From Emticicia aquatilis (GTDB lineage: Bacteria > Bacteroidota > Bacteroidia > Cytophagales > Spirosomataceae): a stretch of 64,000 bases of DNA. Positions 26,297 through 35,321 of this stretch are shown here, piece after piece. The stretch spans positions 186,001 to 250,000 of the forward strand of contig NZ_BMKK01000005.1 in NCBI RefSeq assembly GCF_014644295.1. Reading direction: 5' to 3'. The notes beneath the pieces are model-generated. The model ran no database searches. It was not told the DNA's origin and was given only the letters and a program-made list of their open reading frames with translations. The first letter of the stretch is position 1. Each line of letters begins with the position of its first letter. Made by a program: the position numbers and the translations under genes.

Positions 26297-27364
26297 ATGA
26301 CTTTTTCAAACGAAACAATATTTTTCATCTGTTTCTCGATTTTCGTGGGTTTAGTAATGGCTTTCGATTTGGGGGCTTTCAGTAAATCGAGCAGCCACAA
26401 AGTAAGTTTCAAAGAAGCGGGGCTTTGGAGTGCCGTTTGGGTGGCTTTGGCCATCGGTTTTTTCTTCTTCTTACGTCAATACGGCTATCTGATTCACGAT
26501 ATTAGCGATGCTTCGCACCTTGAATCAGTCAGACTGAAATACTATGACAAACTAAAACTTCCGACCGATTTCAATGCCGCCCTGCAAGCCTTTGAAAATA
26601 GCATGGCTATTGATTACCTGACGGGTTATCTGACCGAATATTCACTTTCGGTTGATAATATTTTTGTGTTTATCTTGATTTTTAGTTCATTTGGTGTTCA
26701 CGAAAAATTCTATAAAAAAGTATTAGTTTGGGGTATTCTTGGCTCAATCGTACTGCGTTTTATCTTTATTTTTATCGGGGCGGCCTTGATTCAAGAGTTC
26801 GAGTGGATTCTTTATATTTTCGGTGGATTTTTGGTTTATACTGGACTGAAAATATTTTTTAATAAAGAAGAGGAAGAAGAGAAAATCGAACCTGCAAACC
26901 ACCCAGTGGTGAAAGTTGCCTCGAAAATCTTCAACGTTTACAAAAGAAACGTAACCGATAATTTCTTGATTTATCACAAAAGATATAAGAAATGGTATAT
27001 CACGCCGCTTTTCTTGGTGATGCTCGTTATTGCGGGTACAGATGTGGTTTTTGCGGTTGATTCTATCCCAGCAATTTTCTCAATTACGAAAGACCCTTAC
27101 ATCGTATTTTTCTCGAATGTTTTTGCCATTATGGGGCTTCGTTCGATGTTCTTTTTCCTATCGAGCATCATGGGTCTTTTCCGATATTTACCTCTGGGAT
27201 TGGGCGTTTTGCTGACTTTTATCGGGGCAAAAATGCTTCTTCACCACCAAATGGAAGGCCTTGGCTTTACGAATACACACTCATTAATAGTGATTGTAGG
27301 AATCTTGGCAACCAGTATTCTTGCTTCGATTTTGATTCCTGAAAAGAAAGAAGTGAAGGCGTAA
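26297..27364 (+). CDS. TerC/Alx-family integral membrane protein
   Basis: A 355-residue membrane protein with about eight to nine hydrophobic helices. The two acidic signature segments of the family are present: TEYSLSVDNIFVFILIFSSF near residue 117 and AGTDVVFAVDSIPAIFSIT near 250. TerC/Alx proteins have been linked to tellurite resistance and to manganese export; the latter is a better guess for a lone chromosomal gene. Between helices 2 and 3 there is an extended hydrophilic loop (residues about 72-108), and a run of glutamates follows helix 5. No manganese riboswitch was recognised upstream. A convergent-side terminator follows directly. Confidence 0.9.
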   Translation: MTFSNETIFFICFSIFVGLVMAFDLGAFSKSSSHKVSFKEAGLWSAVWVALAIGFFFFLRQYGYLIHDISDASHLESVRLKYYDKLKLPTDFNAALQAFENSMAIDYLTGYLTEYSLSVDNIFVFILIFSSFGVHEKFYKKVLVWGILGSIVLRFIFIFIGAALIQEFEWILYIFGGFLVYTGLKIFFNKEEEEEKIEPANHPVVKVASKIFNVYKRNVTDNFLIYHKRYKKWYITPLFLVMLVIAGTDVVFAVDSIPAIFSITKDPYIVFFSNVFAIMGLRSMFFFLSSIMGLFRYLPLGLGVLLTFIGAKMLLHHQMEGLGFTNTHSLIVIVGILATSILASILIPEKKEVKA

Positions 27365-27368
27365 CATT

Positions 27369-27415
27369 AAGGAAGGCTTCGCTTTGAGGGGGACGCCCAG
27401 TCCGAAGCCTTCCTT
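27369..27415. terminator. Bidirectional terminator between TerC-like and helicase genes
   Basis: Arms AAGGAAGGCTTCG and CGAAGCCTTCCTT enclose 21 nt, followed by TTTTATTT on the plus strand. It lies between convergent genes. The arms are nearly those of the hairpin at 25.2 kb. Confidence 0.8.
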
Positions 27416-27425
27416 TTATTTCCTT

Positions 27426-30400
27426 CTAAAAATTCCGACTCCAAATACGCTCAAATTTCCAGCCTTTGGCTCGGAGATTCATGGGTAAATAAGCGTGAGA
27501 TTCTTTCGGAGAAATGCCATCAAAATACAAATCATCATCAGTCAAAATCAAAGAATCATATTTTCCAGTAGCAGCTTTTACGGTCAAATCTGCAAAAGGT
27601 AATTCGCTGATATACTGGCTATTACGATTTTTCAATTGTTCTTTCAAAAACCAATCAATTCGGAAACTTTCGGGTAAATTTGGCTCGTGCAGGAACTCAC
27701 CATTCGATACTTCAAGAGCGTACTCCAAATATTTTTTTAGTAATTTCGGACCTTCATTTTGGGCGTTTTCAACATTGAGTTGGACAGGCAAAATACTACA
27801 CACTACATAGATTTTTTCTCTCGCACGAGTAACTGCCACATTAAGCCTATTTTCACCCCCAGTTTGATTCAAACTACCAAAATTCATCAATAATCGACCA
27901 TTGACATCGGGAGCATATCCCACCGAAAAAATCACAATATCAAATTCATCTCCCTGTATATTTTCAATGTTTTTTACTGAAATTTGGCTAAATATTTTTT
28001 CCTCAACTCTAAACTCAGAATTCATAATTCTCAACTCTATCAAATCTGCTTGTTTATGATTGAAAGTCACAACGCCAATGCTTTTTTCGGGGGAAGTTCG
28101 TTGTAGTTCGGCCACCAACTCTACCACTTTTTGAGCTTCACGCTCGTTAGTATTTTTCTCCCAAATGCCTTCCACTTTTATATAATTTATGGCAGGTTGA
28201 TTAAGGCTAATTTGCTCATAATGAGGCAATAAACGCAAAGAATTTTTATAGAAAAACTGATTAGAAAAACCAATCAAATCAAGCGATTGACTGCGATAAT
28301 GACCCATCAATGAAGCCTGTGGCAAATATTGAGCAGCGAAATCGAGCAGCGAATCTATCTCCAGAATCGGTTCTTCGTCAGTCAAATCTTCTTCGTAGCG
28401 AATCTGGTATAAATCATTGGGTTGAAGCTGCTTCGAATCGCCCGCTACCACAATCTGTTTTCCTCTATAAATGGCAGGAATACCGTACTCGGCAAAGCAC
28501 TGAGAAGCCTCATCGAAAATCACTAAATCGAATAAGCCTTCTTTCATTTCAAACATCGCCGAAACCGATTCGGGCGATGCCATCCAGCACGGAATGAGTT
28601 TAAAAAGCTCATCAGAATACGCCTCCAAAACTTTTCTAACCGACCATAACTTTCGTTTTTTAGTAGTCTGATGATGCAGCTCTCGGTAAGTAACTACGTT
28701 TTGTAAGCGATTGATTAGTAAGTCTTTATACGTTTGCTCACGTAATTTAAGTAGCACAATCTCTTGACTCAAAGCTTGTTTTTGCAAAACACTTTCTTGC
28801 AATTCATCTTCCATTTGCTGCATTTTGAGTGAACTCACACTTCGCAAAATCGGGTAAAGTGTCTCAATATGCTGAATCCAAGCCAAACGCAAAGAATTCT
28901 GAAAAACTTCGGTCGCATAATCGGGGTTTTCTGTCAGTTTTTCAATAATCTCAAGTTCGGTATGGCTAAAAGAGTTTTTAAGACTATCAGCTTCTTGTAT
29001 GTAGTCAAAGAGTAGCCCCACCCACAACCCCTCAGCAACGGCTGCCGTCCCAATGGAGAGGGGGGAATTCAAAAGTCCTCCCCATCGGGGAGGGTTGGGT
29101 GGGGCTATCTGCCAATTACTCAAAAACACCTTCCATTGAGGCAGTTTTTGCTTTACTTCTTTGATGGTTTGTCTTAAATCTGCGTAATATTTTAGAGAAA
29201 AGTCGTCGTTTTGAAGAAAATTATTGGCCGTATAAAGAGCAAAAGCATCATTGGCTAAAATATAATTTTTCAAAGTTTGTAAGATTGATTCGGTATCTTC
29301 TTTTGCATCAATATAAATCTCTTTTTTTGCCAGTTTATCTTTCAAGTTCTCGAAGGTAATTCTATTATTTATTTTATCGACAAGCAATTCTAAATCAGCA
29401 CTTTGCAATGATAAGCGATTCTGAAAAAGCAGTTGTTCGACCTCTTTCTTGTCTTTAGAAAATAACTTCCAACTAAACCAACTCAAACCCGATTTACTGG
29501 CCGTCCATGCTTGCTCAACTTGGCTTTTTCTGTGTAAAAGAAGCTCAGTTGGCAAGGTAGTTTCTATCCAATTTTGGTTGGTCAGATGGTTTATTTCGGT
29601 ACTGATTTTCTTTAGGTCAAATTGTCGGTTTACTAAGTATTTTTTCTCGCTTTTTATTGCTTCAAAAATCTCGATGACTTCTTCATTTTCGAACAATTCG
29701 GAGAATTGTTGTACTACGTTTTCATCAAGATTATTTAGTTCGGTAATTGAAAAACGAGTAAAGTTTTTTGTCTGGAAATCGGCTACTTCGACAATGACAT
29801 TTTTGATTTTTGGGACATCGGCAAAAGTAAAATTAGCAAACGAAACTCGGTTTTTCCAAAACTCATAGCCTTCGCTTGATTGCAACTTTTGTTCATACTG
29901 AAAATAACGTTTTAATCGACTCTCAAAATCAGTTAAATCATTGAAAGTAAAAACTTTATACTTATCTCCAAGTTCGATACACGGCTTTTCGGCACTACTT
30001 GTCAGATACAATTCTTTGACCGACATTCCGCAGATTGACTCATCAAAAAGGGCATTTTTGAAGACTTGCAACTCTTCCGAAAGTTTATCAATTCGGCGGC
30101 TGGTTTGTGTAAAATTTCTCTCCAGAAAAATCGCATCAAGGCTTTTATTCTTCTTTTGATATTCTTCAACTCGCTCAATCTGATTCGTAATTTTCTCAAA
30201 AAGCGATTTTCTGTCATTCTTGAAATCATGAATCAACGCCACAAAATCGGTCATTTGGGCGTTTTCCAATCGCTGATAAACAGTATCGAGTGCTACACGT
30301 TTTTGACAAACGACTAATACTTTCTTGCCTCTTGAAGTAAAATCTGCCACCAAATTAGCTATCAACTGAGATTTTCCAGTTCCTGGCGGGCCTTGTACAA

Positions 30401-31322
30401 CTAACGACTGACCTGACTTAACTTGCTGAATAGCAAGCTCTTGCGAAGCATCAATGGAGAAAGGTAGGAAAGAACTTTCTTCTTTTACAATCGTTGTTTC
30501 GGAAGCATCTATTCTAAATAATTCTTCCGAATTTATATTATTATTATTATTTGTATCTTCTAACAATCTCTCATAATCAGGCACCAAATAAGAACCCGCC
30601 TGCGGGAAAATACCCAAAACTGCTTGCGGAAAAAGTTTGAGTTCGCCGTTGCGTTCGAGTTGTTCTAAATCTGATTTTGTAAACTTCTGAAAATCAGTGA
30701 GTTGTTCCGTAAAATTATCTTGATTAAAATTAATTTCAACGGGGCTATTTTTCAATAATTCATACAATTGAGTTCTGAAAACAAGGCTTTCTTTACTAAA
30801 ATCATCAAACGAAGTTTCGAGCAAATCATCGTTGATTTTTATCTGATTAAAGTGTGAATAAGCCAGCAAAAAACTACGATTTAAGCTAATGCTTTCTTCA
30901 CGTCTTTCGAGTAACCATTTTTTACCATCGCCACTGTTTTTGAGTGTTACTGGAAAAAATAACAGCGGACAACGCACCACCGTGCCATCTGAAAGCTTTC
31001 CTTTAACAAACGGATAACCCACATACAAATCCTCCGCCCCACGTTCTTGCTCAATAAATGCTTCGGTTCGGGCTATTTTTCTAAGAATTTTACTCGTTTC
31101 GTTTACTTTTTCTAAACGACTATCCATCACATCACAAAGCGAAATTTGCGATTTTTGAGCAATAAGTTGGTTGATTAACTCAAACGAAGGCTTATTATCC
31201 AGAAAATCAAGTTGGTGTAAATCAAGAAATTGTTCTTGGGGTAAATTAAGCAACAATAACGAACGATTCCGTGAAGTAAGATTGGTAAGCCGACGAAGAT
31301 ATGTTTTGAGGAGTTTTTGCAT
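27426..31322 (-). CDS. DUF4011-like SF1 DNA/RNA helicase (COG1112 type) with degenerate C-terminal nuclease-like tail
   Basis: A 1298-residue protein. The ATG of MQKLLKTYLRR is taken as start; a TTG two codons upstream is possible. The N-terminus (RLTNLTSRNRSLLLL) resembles DUF4011. Superfamily 1 motifs follow: Walker A GPPGTGKSQL near 312, FDEASQ near 937, VAGDSKQLQP soon after, IQGDEFDIVIFSVG and VAVTRAREKIYVV near 1165. The last 70 residues (DSLILTDDDLYFDG and GWKFERIWSRNF) resemble the end of a Vsr/PD-(D/E)XK nuclease but look degenerate. Residues about 740-770 are encoded by a palindromic repeat inserted in frame, and an Asn run sits near 260. The helicase activity is well supported. A defence role is possible because DUF4011-helicase-Vsr proteins act against phages, but no partner gene is present. 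Confidence 0.9.
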   Translation of the reverse strand: MQKLLKTYLRRLTNLTSRNRSLLLLNLPQEQFLDLHQLDFLDNKPSFELINQLIAQKSQISLCDVMDSRLEKVNETSKILRKIARTEAFIEQERGAEDLYVGYPFVKGKLSDGTVVRCPLLFFPVTLKNSGDGKKWLLERREESISLNRSFLLAYSHFNQIKINDDLLETSFDDFSKESLVFRTQLYELLKNSPVEINFNQDNFTEQLTDFQKFTKSDLEQLERNGELKLFPQAVLGIFPQAGSYLVPDYERLLEDTNNNNNINSEELFRIDASETTIVKEESSFLPFSIDASQELAIQQVKSGQSLVVQGPPGTGKSQLIANLVADFTSRGKKVLVVCQKRVALDTVYQRLENAQMTDFVALIHDFKNDRKSLFEKITNQIERVEEYQKKNKSLDAIFLERNFTQTSRRIDKLSEELQVFKNALFDESICGMSVKELYLTSSAEKPCIELGDKYKVFTFNDLTDFESRLKRYFQYEQKLQSSEGYEFWKNRVSFANFTFADVPKIKNVIVEVADFQTKNFTRFSITELNNLDENVVQQFSELFENEEVIEIFEAIKSEKKYLVNRQFDLKKISTEINHLTNQNWIETTLPTELLLHRKSQVEQAWTASKSGLSWFSWKLFSKDKKEVEQLLFQNRLSLQSADLELLVDKINNRITFENLKDKLAKKEIYIDAKEDTESILQTLKNYILANDAFALYTANNFLQNDDFSLKYYADLRQTIKEVKQKLPQWKVFLSNWQIAPPNPPRWGGLLNSPLSIGTAAVAEGLWVGLLFDYIQEADSLKNSFSHTELEIIEKLTENPDYATEVFQNSLRLAWIQHIETLYPILRSVSSLKMQQMEDELQESVLQKQALSQEIVLLKLREQTYKDLLINRLQNVVTYRELHHQTTKKRKLWSVRKVLEAYSDELFKLIPCWMASPESVSAMFEMKEGLFDLVIFDEASQCFAEYGIPAIYRGKQIVVAGDSKQLQPNDLYQIRYEEDLTDEEPILEIDSLLDFAAQYLPQASLMGHYRSQSLDLIGFSNQFFYKNSLRLLPHYEQISLNQPAINYIKVEGIWEKNTNEREAQKVVELVAELQRTSPEKSIGVVTFNHKQADLIELRIMNSEFRVEEKIFSQISVKNIENIQGDEFDIVIFSVGYAPDVNGRLLMNFGSLNQTGGENRLNVAVTRAREKIYVVCSILPVQLNVENAQNEGPKLLKKYLEYALEVSNGEFLHEPNLPESFRIDWFLKEQLKNRNSQYISELPFADLTVKAATGKYDSLILTDDDLYFDGISPKESHAYLPMNLRAKGWKFERIWSRNF
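29014..29106. repeat. 93-bp palindromic repeat inserted in frame in the helicase gene
   Basis: Inverted ends (AGCCCCACCCACAACCC at left, GGGTTGGGTGGGGCT at right) enclose a nested CCTCCCCATCGGGGAGG hairpin. The length is 31 codons and the frame stays open, encoding a Pro/Gly/Trp-rich stretch with APPNPPRWGG that is unlike the rest of the protein. Similar GGGG/CCCC palindromes occur between genes elsewhere in the window. Confidence 0.8.
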
Positions 31323-31525
31323 AGACAAATATAATTACAGAATACTCAGATTTGACAACTTTCAAAAAGTTGTCAAATCTAAATACTCCTTTCATCAACA
31401 CTAAACGCTTTTTAACATTTTTTATTTGTAATTAATCATTCTAACTATTTTCTTCGTTATATAATGCAGGTTAGTAGTTTTTTACTCCTCGCCTATTATT
31501 TGCACAATTAATCCAACAAAAAATT

Positions 31526-34390
31526 ATGTTAAACTATTACCGAAACCTGAACCTCAAGCAGTTCATCATGATGATGCTTGTGGGTATTTTCTTGATTGGT
31601 GGCGATGCGTTCGCTCAGAAAAAAGAAAAAAAGAAACGAAAAAAGAAACAAAAAACTGCTCTCGTAGAAGAAAAAGCTCCAATTCCTGCTCCAGTAAAAG
31701 TTACTTCGGTTGAAGGTATCACCGAATATTTGCTTGGTAATGGTCTTCGAGTTTTACTTTTTCCCGACCCATCTAAGCAAACGGCTACCGTAAACATCAC
31801 GTATTTGGTTGGTTCTCGCCACGAAGGTTACGGCGAAACTGGTATGGCTCACTTGCTCGAACACATGGTGTTTAAAGGTTCGCCAAAACACCCGAATATT
31901 CCGCAAGAATTGACCGACCACGGTGCAAGACCAAACGGTACTACATGGCTCGACCGTACCAATTATTTCGAGACTTTTGCCTCAACTGAAGAAAACCTCC
32001 GTTGGGCCTTAGACCTCGAATCTGACCGCATGATAAACTCATTTATTAAGAAAGAAGACCTCGAAAAAGAGTTTTCGGTAGTAAGAAATGAGTTTGAATC
32101 GGGTGAAAACGACCCCGAAAGTGTGTTAAGTGAAAGAGTAATTTCGACTGCCTATCTGTGGCATAACTACGGAAACTCAACGATTGGTTCACGTGAAGAC
32201 ATCGAACGAGTGCCGATTGATAATTTGCAGGCTTTCTACAAAAAATATTATCAGCCTGACAATGCTATTTTGTTGGTTGCAGGAAAGTTTGATGAAGCCA
32301 AAGTGCTTAAAATGATAAATGAAGAATATTTTGGTGGAATTCCTCGCCCAACTCGCAAGCTACAACCAACTTACACAGTTGAGCCAGTGCAAGATGGCGA
32401 GCGTTCGGTTACGCTTCGTCGTGTGGGCGATGTGCAAGCCATTGGTGTTGCTTATCATATTTGTTCAAATAGCCACCCAGATTACCCAGCTTTAGATGTT
32501 TTGCAGGGGATTTTAACAAGCCAACCTGGTGGAAAACTCTACAAAGCATTAGTTGAAACCAAACTCGCTTCGAGCCTTTATGCCTATTCATTCACGAATA
32601 AAGACCCAACTTTCTTCTACTTCGGACTAAGTGTTTTGAAAGAAAAGAATTTAGATGAAACCAAGAAAGCATTACTGACGATGCTCGATGGCGTAGGCAC
32701 AATGGAATTTACGAAAGAAGACGTTGAGCGTGCTAAAAACGAAGCCCTTAAAGGCCTTGAACTCACGCTTCGCAACAGTGAGCGTGTAGGCTTACAAATG
32801 AGCGAGTATATGGGTGCGGGCGACTGGCGTTTGATTTTCATCTACCGTGATGCCCTCGAAAAAATTACGGTTGATGATGTAAAACGTGTGGCAAAATATT
32901 ATTTCAAGCCATCGAACCGCACGATTGGGGTATTTATTCCAGAAGAAAATCCTGACCGTGTGAAAGTACCAGAATCACCAGATGTTGATGCTTTAGTGAA
33001 AAACTATAAAGGTCGTGCAGTGGTGGCACAAGGCGAAGCCTTCGACCCATCGCCAGCCAATATCGAAAGCCGCACGAAGCGTGGACAAGAGCCAAATGGT
33101 TTAGAATATGCTTTGTTACCAAAATCGACTCGTGGAAACTCAGTACGAGCAAACATCACGCTACGCATGGGCGATGAGCAAAGCCTCCAAAACAAAGCTA
33201 CGATTTCACAATACACGGCCTCGATGTTGAACAAAGGCACCAAAACATTGAGCCGCCAACAATTGAAAGACACGCTCGATAAGCTCAAATCACAAGTAAA
33301 CATCGGTGGTGGTGGCAACAATGTGGGTATCAGCATTGAGTCAACCAAAGATAATTTGCCAAAAGTTTTGGCGATTGTTAATGACATTTTGAAAAATCCT
33401 GTTTTTGATGAGAAAGAATTTGAAACCATGAAACAAGAAATTTTGGCTCAAGTTGAATCTCAGAAAAGCGACCCACAGGCTTTGGCATTTACGGCGTTCC
33501 AACGCATGATGAATCCTTATCCGAAATCTGACGTACGTTATGTACCTACGATTGAAGAAAGCATCGAAAGCAACAAAAACGTAAAACTCGATGACGTTAA
33601 GAAATTCTACACTGATTTCTATGGTGCTTCGGCCGCTACGATGTCGGTTGTTGGAGATTTTGATGAAGCTGCCGTGCGTAAAAGCATCAGCACCAACTTC
33701 GGAACTTGGAAATCACCAGCACCATTCAAACGCATTCAAGCGGTTTTCCAAGAGATTTCTCCATCGAATAGTGCCATCAAAACTCCTGATAAAGCCAATG
33801 CTCTTTTCTTAGCAGGTCAAAACCTTCCATTACAAGAAACCGATGCCGATTATCCTGCATTATTGTTGGGTAACTATATGCTCGGTGGTGGATTTTTGAG
33901 TTCACGTTTGGCCGTTAGGATTCGTCAGAAAGAAGGTATCAGCTATGGTGTTGGTTCAAATCTTTCGGGAAGTCCGTTCGATAAGTCAGGTAGCTTCATG
34001 ACTTATGCCATCTATGCTCCAGAAAATGCCGAAAAACTCGAAAAGGCATTCTATGAAGAAATAGAAAAGGTTGTAAACGAAGGCTTTACCGCCGACGAAT
34101 TGAAAGCTGCAAAATCGGGTTGGTTGCAAAGCCGTAGTGTTTCTCGCTCGCAAGATAACGAACTTTCAAGTCGCTTGAACAACTACTTGTACTACGACCG
34201 TACGCTCACATTCGATGCTGACTTTGAGAAAAAAGTCGAGGCTCTTACGCCTGAGCAAGTAAACGGAGCTATCAAGAAATTTATCGACCCTAAGAAGATT
34301 TCAATCGTAAAAGCGGGCGATTTCGATAAAAAAGTGGCTAATCCTGGTACTCCTGCCGCTGGTGGGGTTTCGGGTAGCGGGAAGAATTAA
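31526..34390 (+). CDS. Secreted M16-family zinc peptidase (pitrilysin type)
   Basis: A 954-residue exported peptidase. A signal peptide (QFIMMMLVGIFLIGGDAFAQ) is followed by a lysine-rich run KKEKKKRKKKQK. The inverted zinc motif HLLEH lies at 109-113, with the third ligand expected in VVRNEFE near 189. The C-terminal half repeats the M16 fold without the zinc motif (for example LLLGNYMLGGGFLSSRLAVRIRQKEGISYGV), as usual for two-part M16 proteins in one chain. It probably degrades peptides in the periplasm. It stands alone between divergent and downstream genes, with a GGGG/CCCC repeat and a strong terminator behind it. The start ATG has an A-rich context. Confidence 0.94.
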   Translation: MLNYYRNLNLKQFIMMMLVGIFLIGGDAFAQKKEKKKRKKKQKTALVEEKAPIPAPVKVTSVEGITEYLLGNGLRVLLFPDPSKQTATVNITYLVGSRHEGYGETGMAHLLEHMVFKGSPKHPNIPQELTDHGARPNGTTWLDRTNYFETFASTEENLRWALDLESDRMINSFIKKEDLEKEFSVVRNEFESGENDPESVLSERVISTAYLWHNYGNSTIGSREDIERVPIDNLQAFYKKYYQPDNAILLVAGKFDEAKVLKMINEEYFGGIPRPTRKLQPTYTVEPVQDGERSVTLRRVGDVQAIGVAYHICSNSHPDYPALDVLQGILTSQPGGKLYKALVETKLASSLYAYSFTNKDPTFFYFGLSVLKEKNLDETKKALLTMLDGVGTMEFTKEDVERAKNEALKGLELTLRNSERVGLQMSEYMGAGDWRLIFIYRDALEKITVDDVKRVAKYYFKPSNRTIGVFIPEENPDRVKVPESPDVDALVKNYKGRAVVAQGEAFDPSPANIESRTKRGQEPNGLEYALLPKSTRGNSVRANITLRMGDEQSLQNKATISQYTASMLNKGTKTLSRQQLKDTLDKLKSQVNIGGGGNNVGISIESTKDNLPKVLAIVNDILKNPVFDEKEFETMKQEILAQVESQKSDPQALAFTAFQRMMNPYPKSDVRYVPTIEESIESNKNVKLDDVKKFYTDFYGASAATMSVVGDFDEAAVRKSISTNFGTWKSPAPFKRIQAVFQEISPSNSAIKTPDKANALFLAGQNLPLQETDADYPALLLGNYMLGGGFLSSRLAVRIRQKEGISYGVGSNLSGSPFDKSGSFMTYAIYAPENAEKLEKAFYEEIEKVVNEGFTADELKAAKSGWLQSRSVSRSQDNELSSRLNNYLYYDRTLTFDADFEKKVEALTPEQVNGAIKKFIDPKKISIVKAGDFDKKVANPGTPAAGGVSGSGKN

Positions 34391-34402
34391 GAAGCCCTCT
34401 AA

Positions 34403-34417
34403 CTCCCCGATGGGGAG
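34403..34417. repeat. CTCCCC-GAT-GGGGAG palindromic repeat
   Basis: Arms CTCCCC and GGGGAG around GAT, just after the M16 peptidase stop. It matches the inner hairpin of the repeat inserted in the helicase gene (CTCCCCATCGGGGAG). Confidence 0.65.
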
Positions 34418-34422
34418 AATCC

Positions 34423-34459
34423 AAACCCCCTCTAATATTTTGATTATTAGAGGGGGTTT
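34423..34459 (+). terminator. Rho-independent terminator of the M16 peptidase gene
   Basis: Perfect 15-bp arms (AAACCCCCTCTAATA and complement) with a 7-nt loop, followed by ATTTTTATAGTTTTTT. Confidence 0.9.
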
Positions 34460-34501
34460 ATTTTTATAGTTTTTTACCTTTGTAGTCTAAATTTTTAGAA
34501 A

Positions 34502-34828
34502 ATGGACACTAAATTTCTACGTCATATTGTTATTTCGTTGGCCGTAACGGCTTTGGTAGTTTATATTATTTATCACAGCATTGGCTCGGGGGCATATTTG
34601 ATGATGTCAGCATTGGCAATATCGAGCTTTATTATTGGCTACTTAGAGCCACACCGTGGATGGGTATTGGCTCTCATACAAGTAGCAATTTTGCTAATTG
34701 TACATTTCTTAAAACTTTTCACGCCCGTAAGTGCCGATATGGCTATGTTTGGCACATTTGCTGGATGCGGAATCTCGTTGGTTTTTAGCTTTGTAGCTGG
34801 GCGTTTAGCGAGGTTATTTGAGAAGTAA
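34502..34828 (+). CDS. Hypothetical small integral membrane protein
   Basis: A 108-residue protein with about four hydrophobic helices (near 8-25, 30-46, 54-70 and 80-100) and a short basic C-terminus RLARLFEK. I do not recognise a family. It starts 42 bp after the M16 terminator and therefore needs its own promoter. A hairpin ATCGG-CGAA-CCGAT follows the stop. The hydrophobicity, sensible start and codon use support a real gene. Inner-membrane location is inferred; function unknown. Confidence 0.75.
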   Translation: MDTKFLRHIVISLAVTALVVYIIYHSIGSGAYLMMSALAISSFIIGYLEPHRGWVLALIQVAILLIVHFLKLFTPVSADMAMFGTFAGCGISLVFSFVAGRLARLFEK

Positions 34829-34832
34829 ATTC

Positions 34833-34960
34833 ATCGGCGAACCGATTTCCAATTTGTTTCTTATACAGCATATTCTTAACCAACTGACAGCTTACAAAGT
34901 TGTTCTGGACAAAAACAATTTAGAAATCGGACGGCAGCGGCCGACCGTCGCCGACACGGT
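34833..34960. repeat. GC-rich inverted-repeat block between convergent genes
   Basis: CCGATTTCCAA near 34842 pairs with the reverse complement of TTTAGAAATCGG near 34919-34930. A small ATCGG-CGAA-CCGAT hairpin lies at the left end, and a GC-rich stretch (GGACGGCAGCGGCCGACCG) at the right. It lies between the small membrane protein gene and mscL and may end one or both transcripts, though T-runs are short. Confidence 0.35.
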
Positions 34961-34964
34961 TGTG

Positions 34965-35321
34965 CTACTTTTTGGCGTTGAGTTTTCTAAGTTCATCACG
35001 AATTTCGATTAATAAATCATCTACTTGTGGTTTAGCTTCGGTATTTTGCCCCAATGCTTTCAGAAAAAAGTATAGAATTGTACCAACTACCACAAAATCA
35101 AAAGTTGCTTGGAGGGCTTCTCCCCAACCAATTTTTACGGTCAATACCTCGGCATATCTATCTTTCAGATTGACACCACCAACCAAAACTCCCACAAATG
35201 GCATGAAGATTTTATCAATCATTGCCGAAATAATTTTCTGAAAAGCCGTACCGATAACTACTCCCGTAGCAAGGTCGATGATGTTGCTACGCATCAAAAA
35301 TAGCTTGATTTTCTTCACCAT
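34965..35321 (-). CDS. mscL: Large-conductance mechanosensitive channel MscL
   Basis: A 118-residue channel subunit that opens under membrane tension to release solutes on osmotic downshock. The amphipathic N-terminus and first helix (NIIDLATGVVIGTAFQKIISA) with the pore-lining GVVIGTAF stretch are typical. The periplasmic loop, second helix (FDFVVVGTILYFFLKAL) and charged C-terminal bundle helix (DDLLIEIRDELRKLNAKK) follow in the expected order. The length is slightly below that of the E. coli protein (136). It acts as a pentamer in the inner membrane. It is a single gene, with 337 bp of AT-rich DNA upstream. Confidence 0.96.
   Translation of the reverse strand: MVKKIKLFLMRSNIIDLATGVVIGTAFQKIISAMIDKIFMPFVGVLVGGVNLKDRYAEVLTVKIGWGEALQATFDFVVVGTILYFFLKALGQNTEAKPQVDDLLIEIRDELRKLNAKK

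Noticed and set aside
29449-29868. 139-codon open frame opposite the helicase gene
   Set aside because: Antisense shadow of a coding frame with intact motifs on the other strand.
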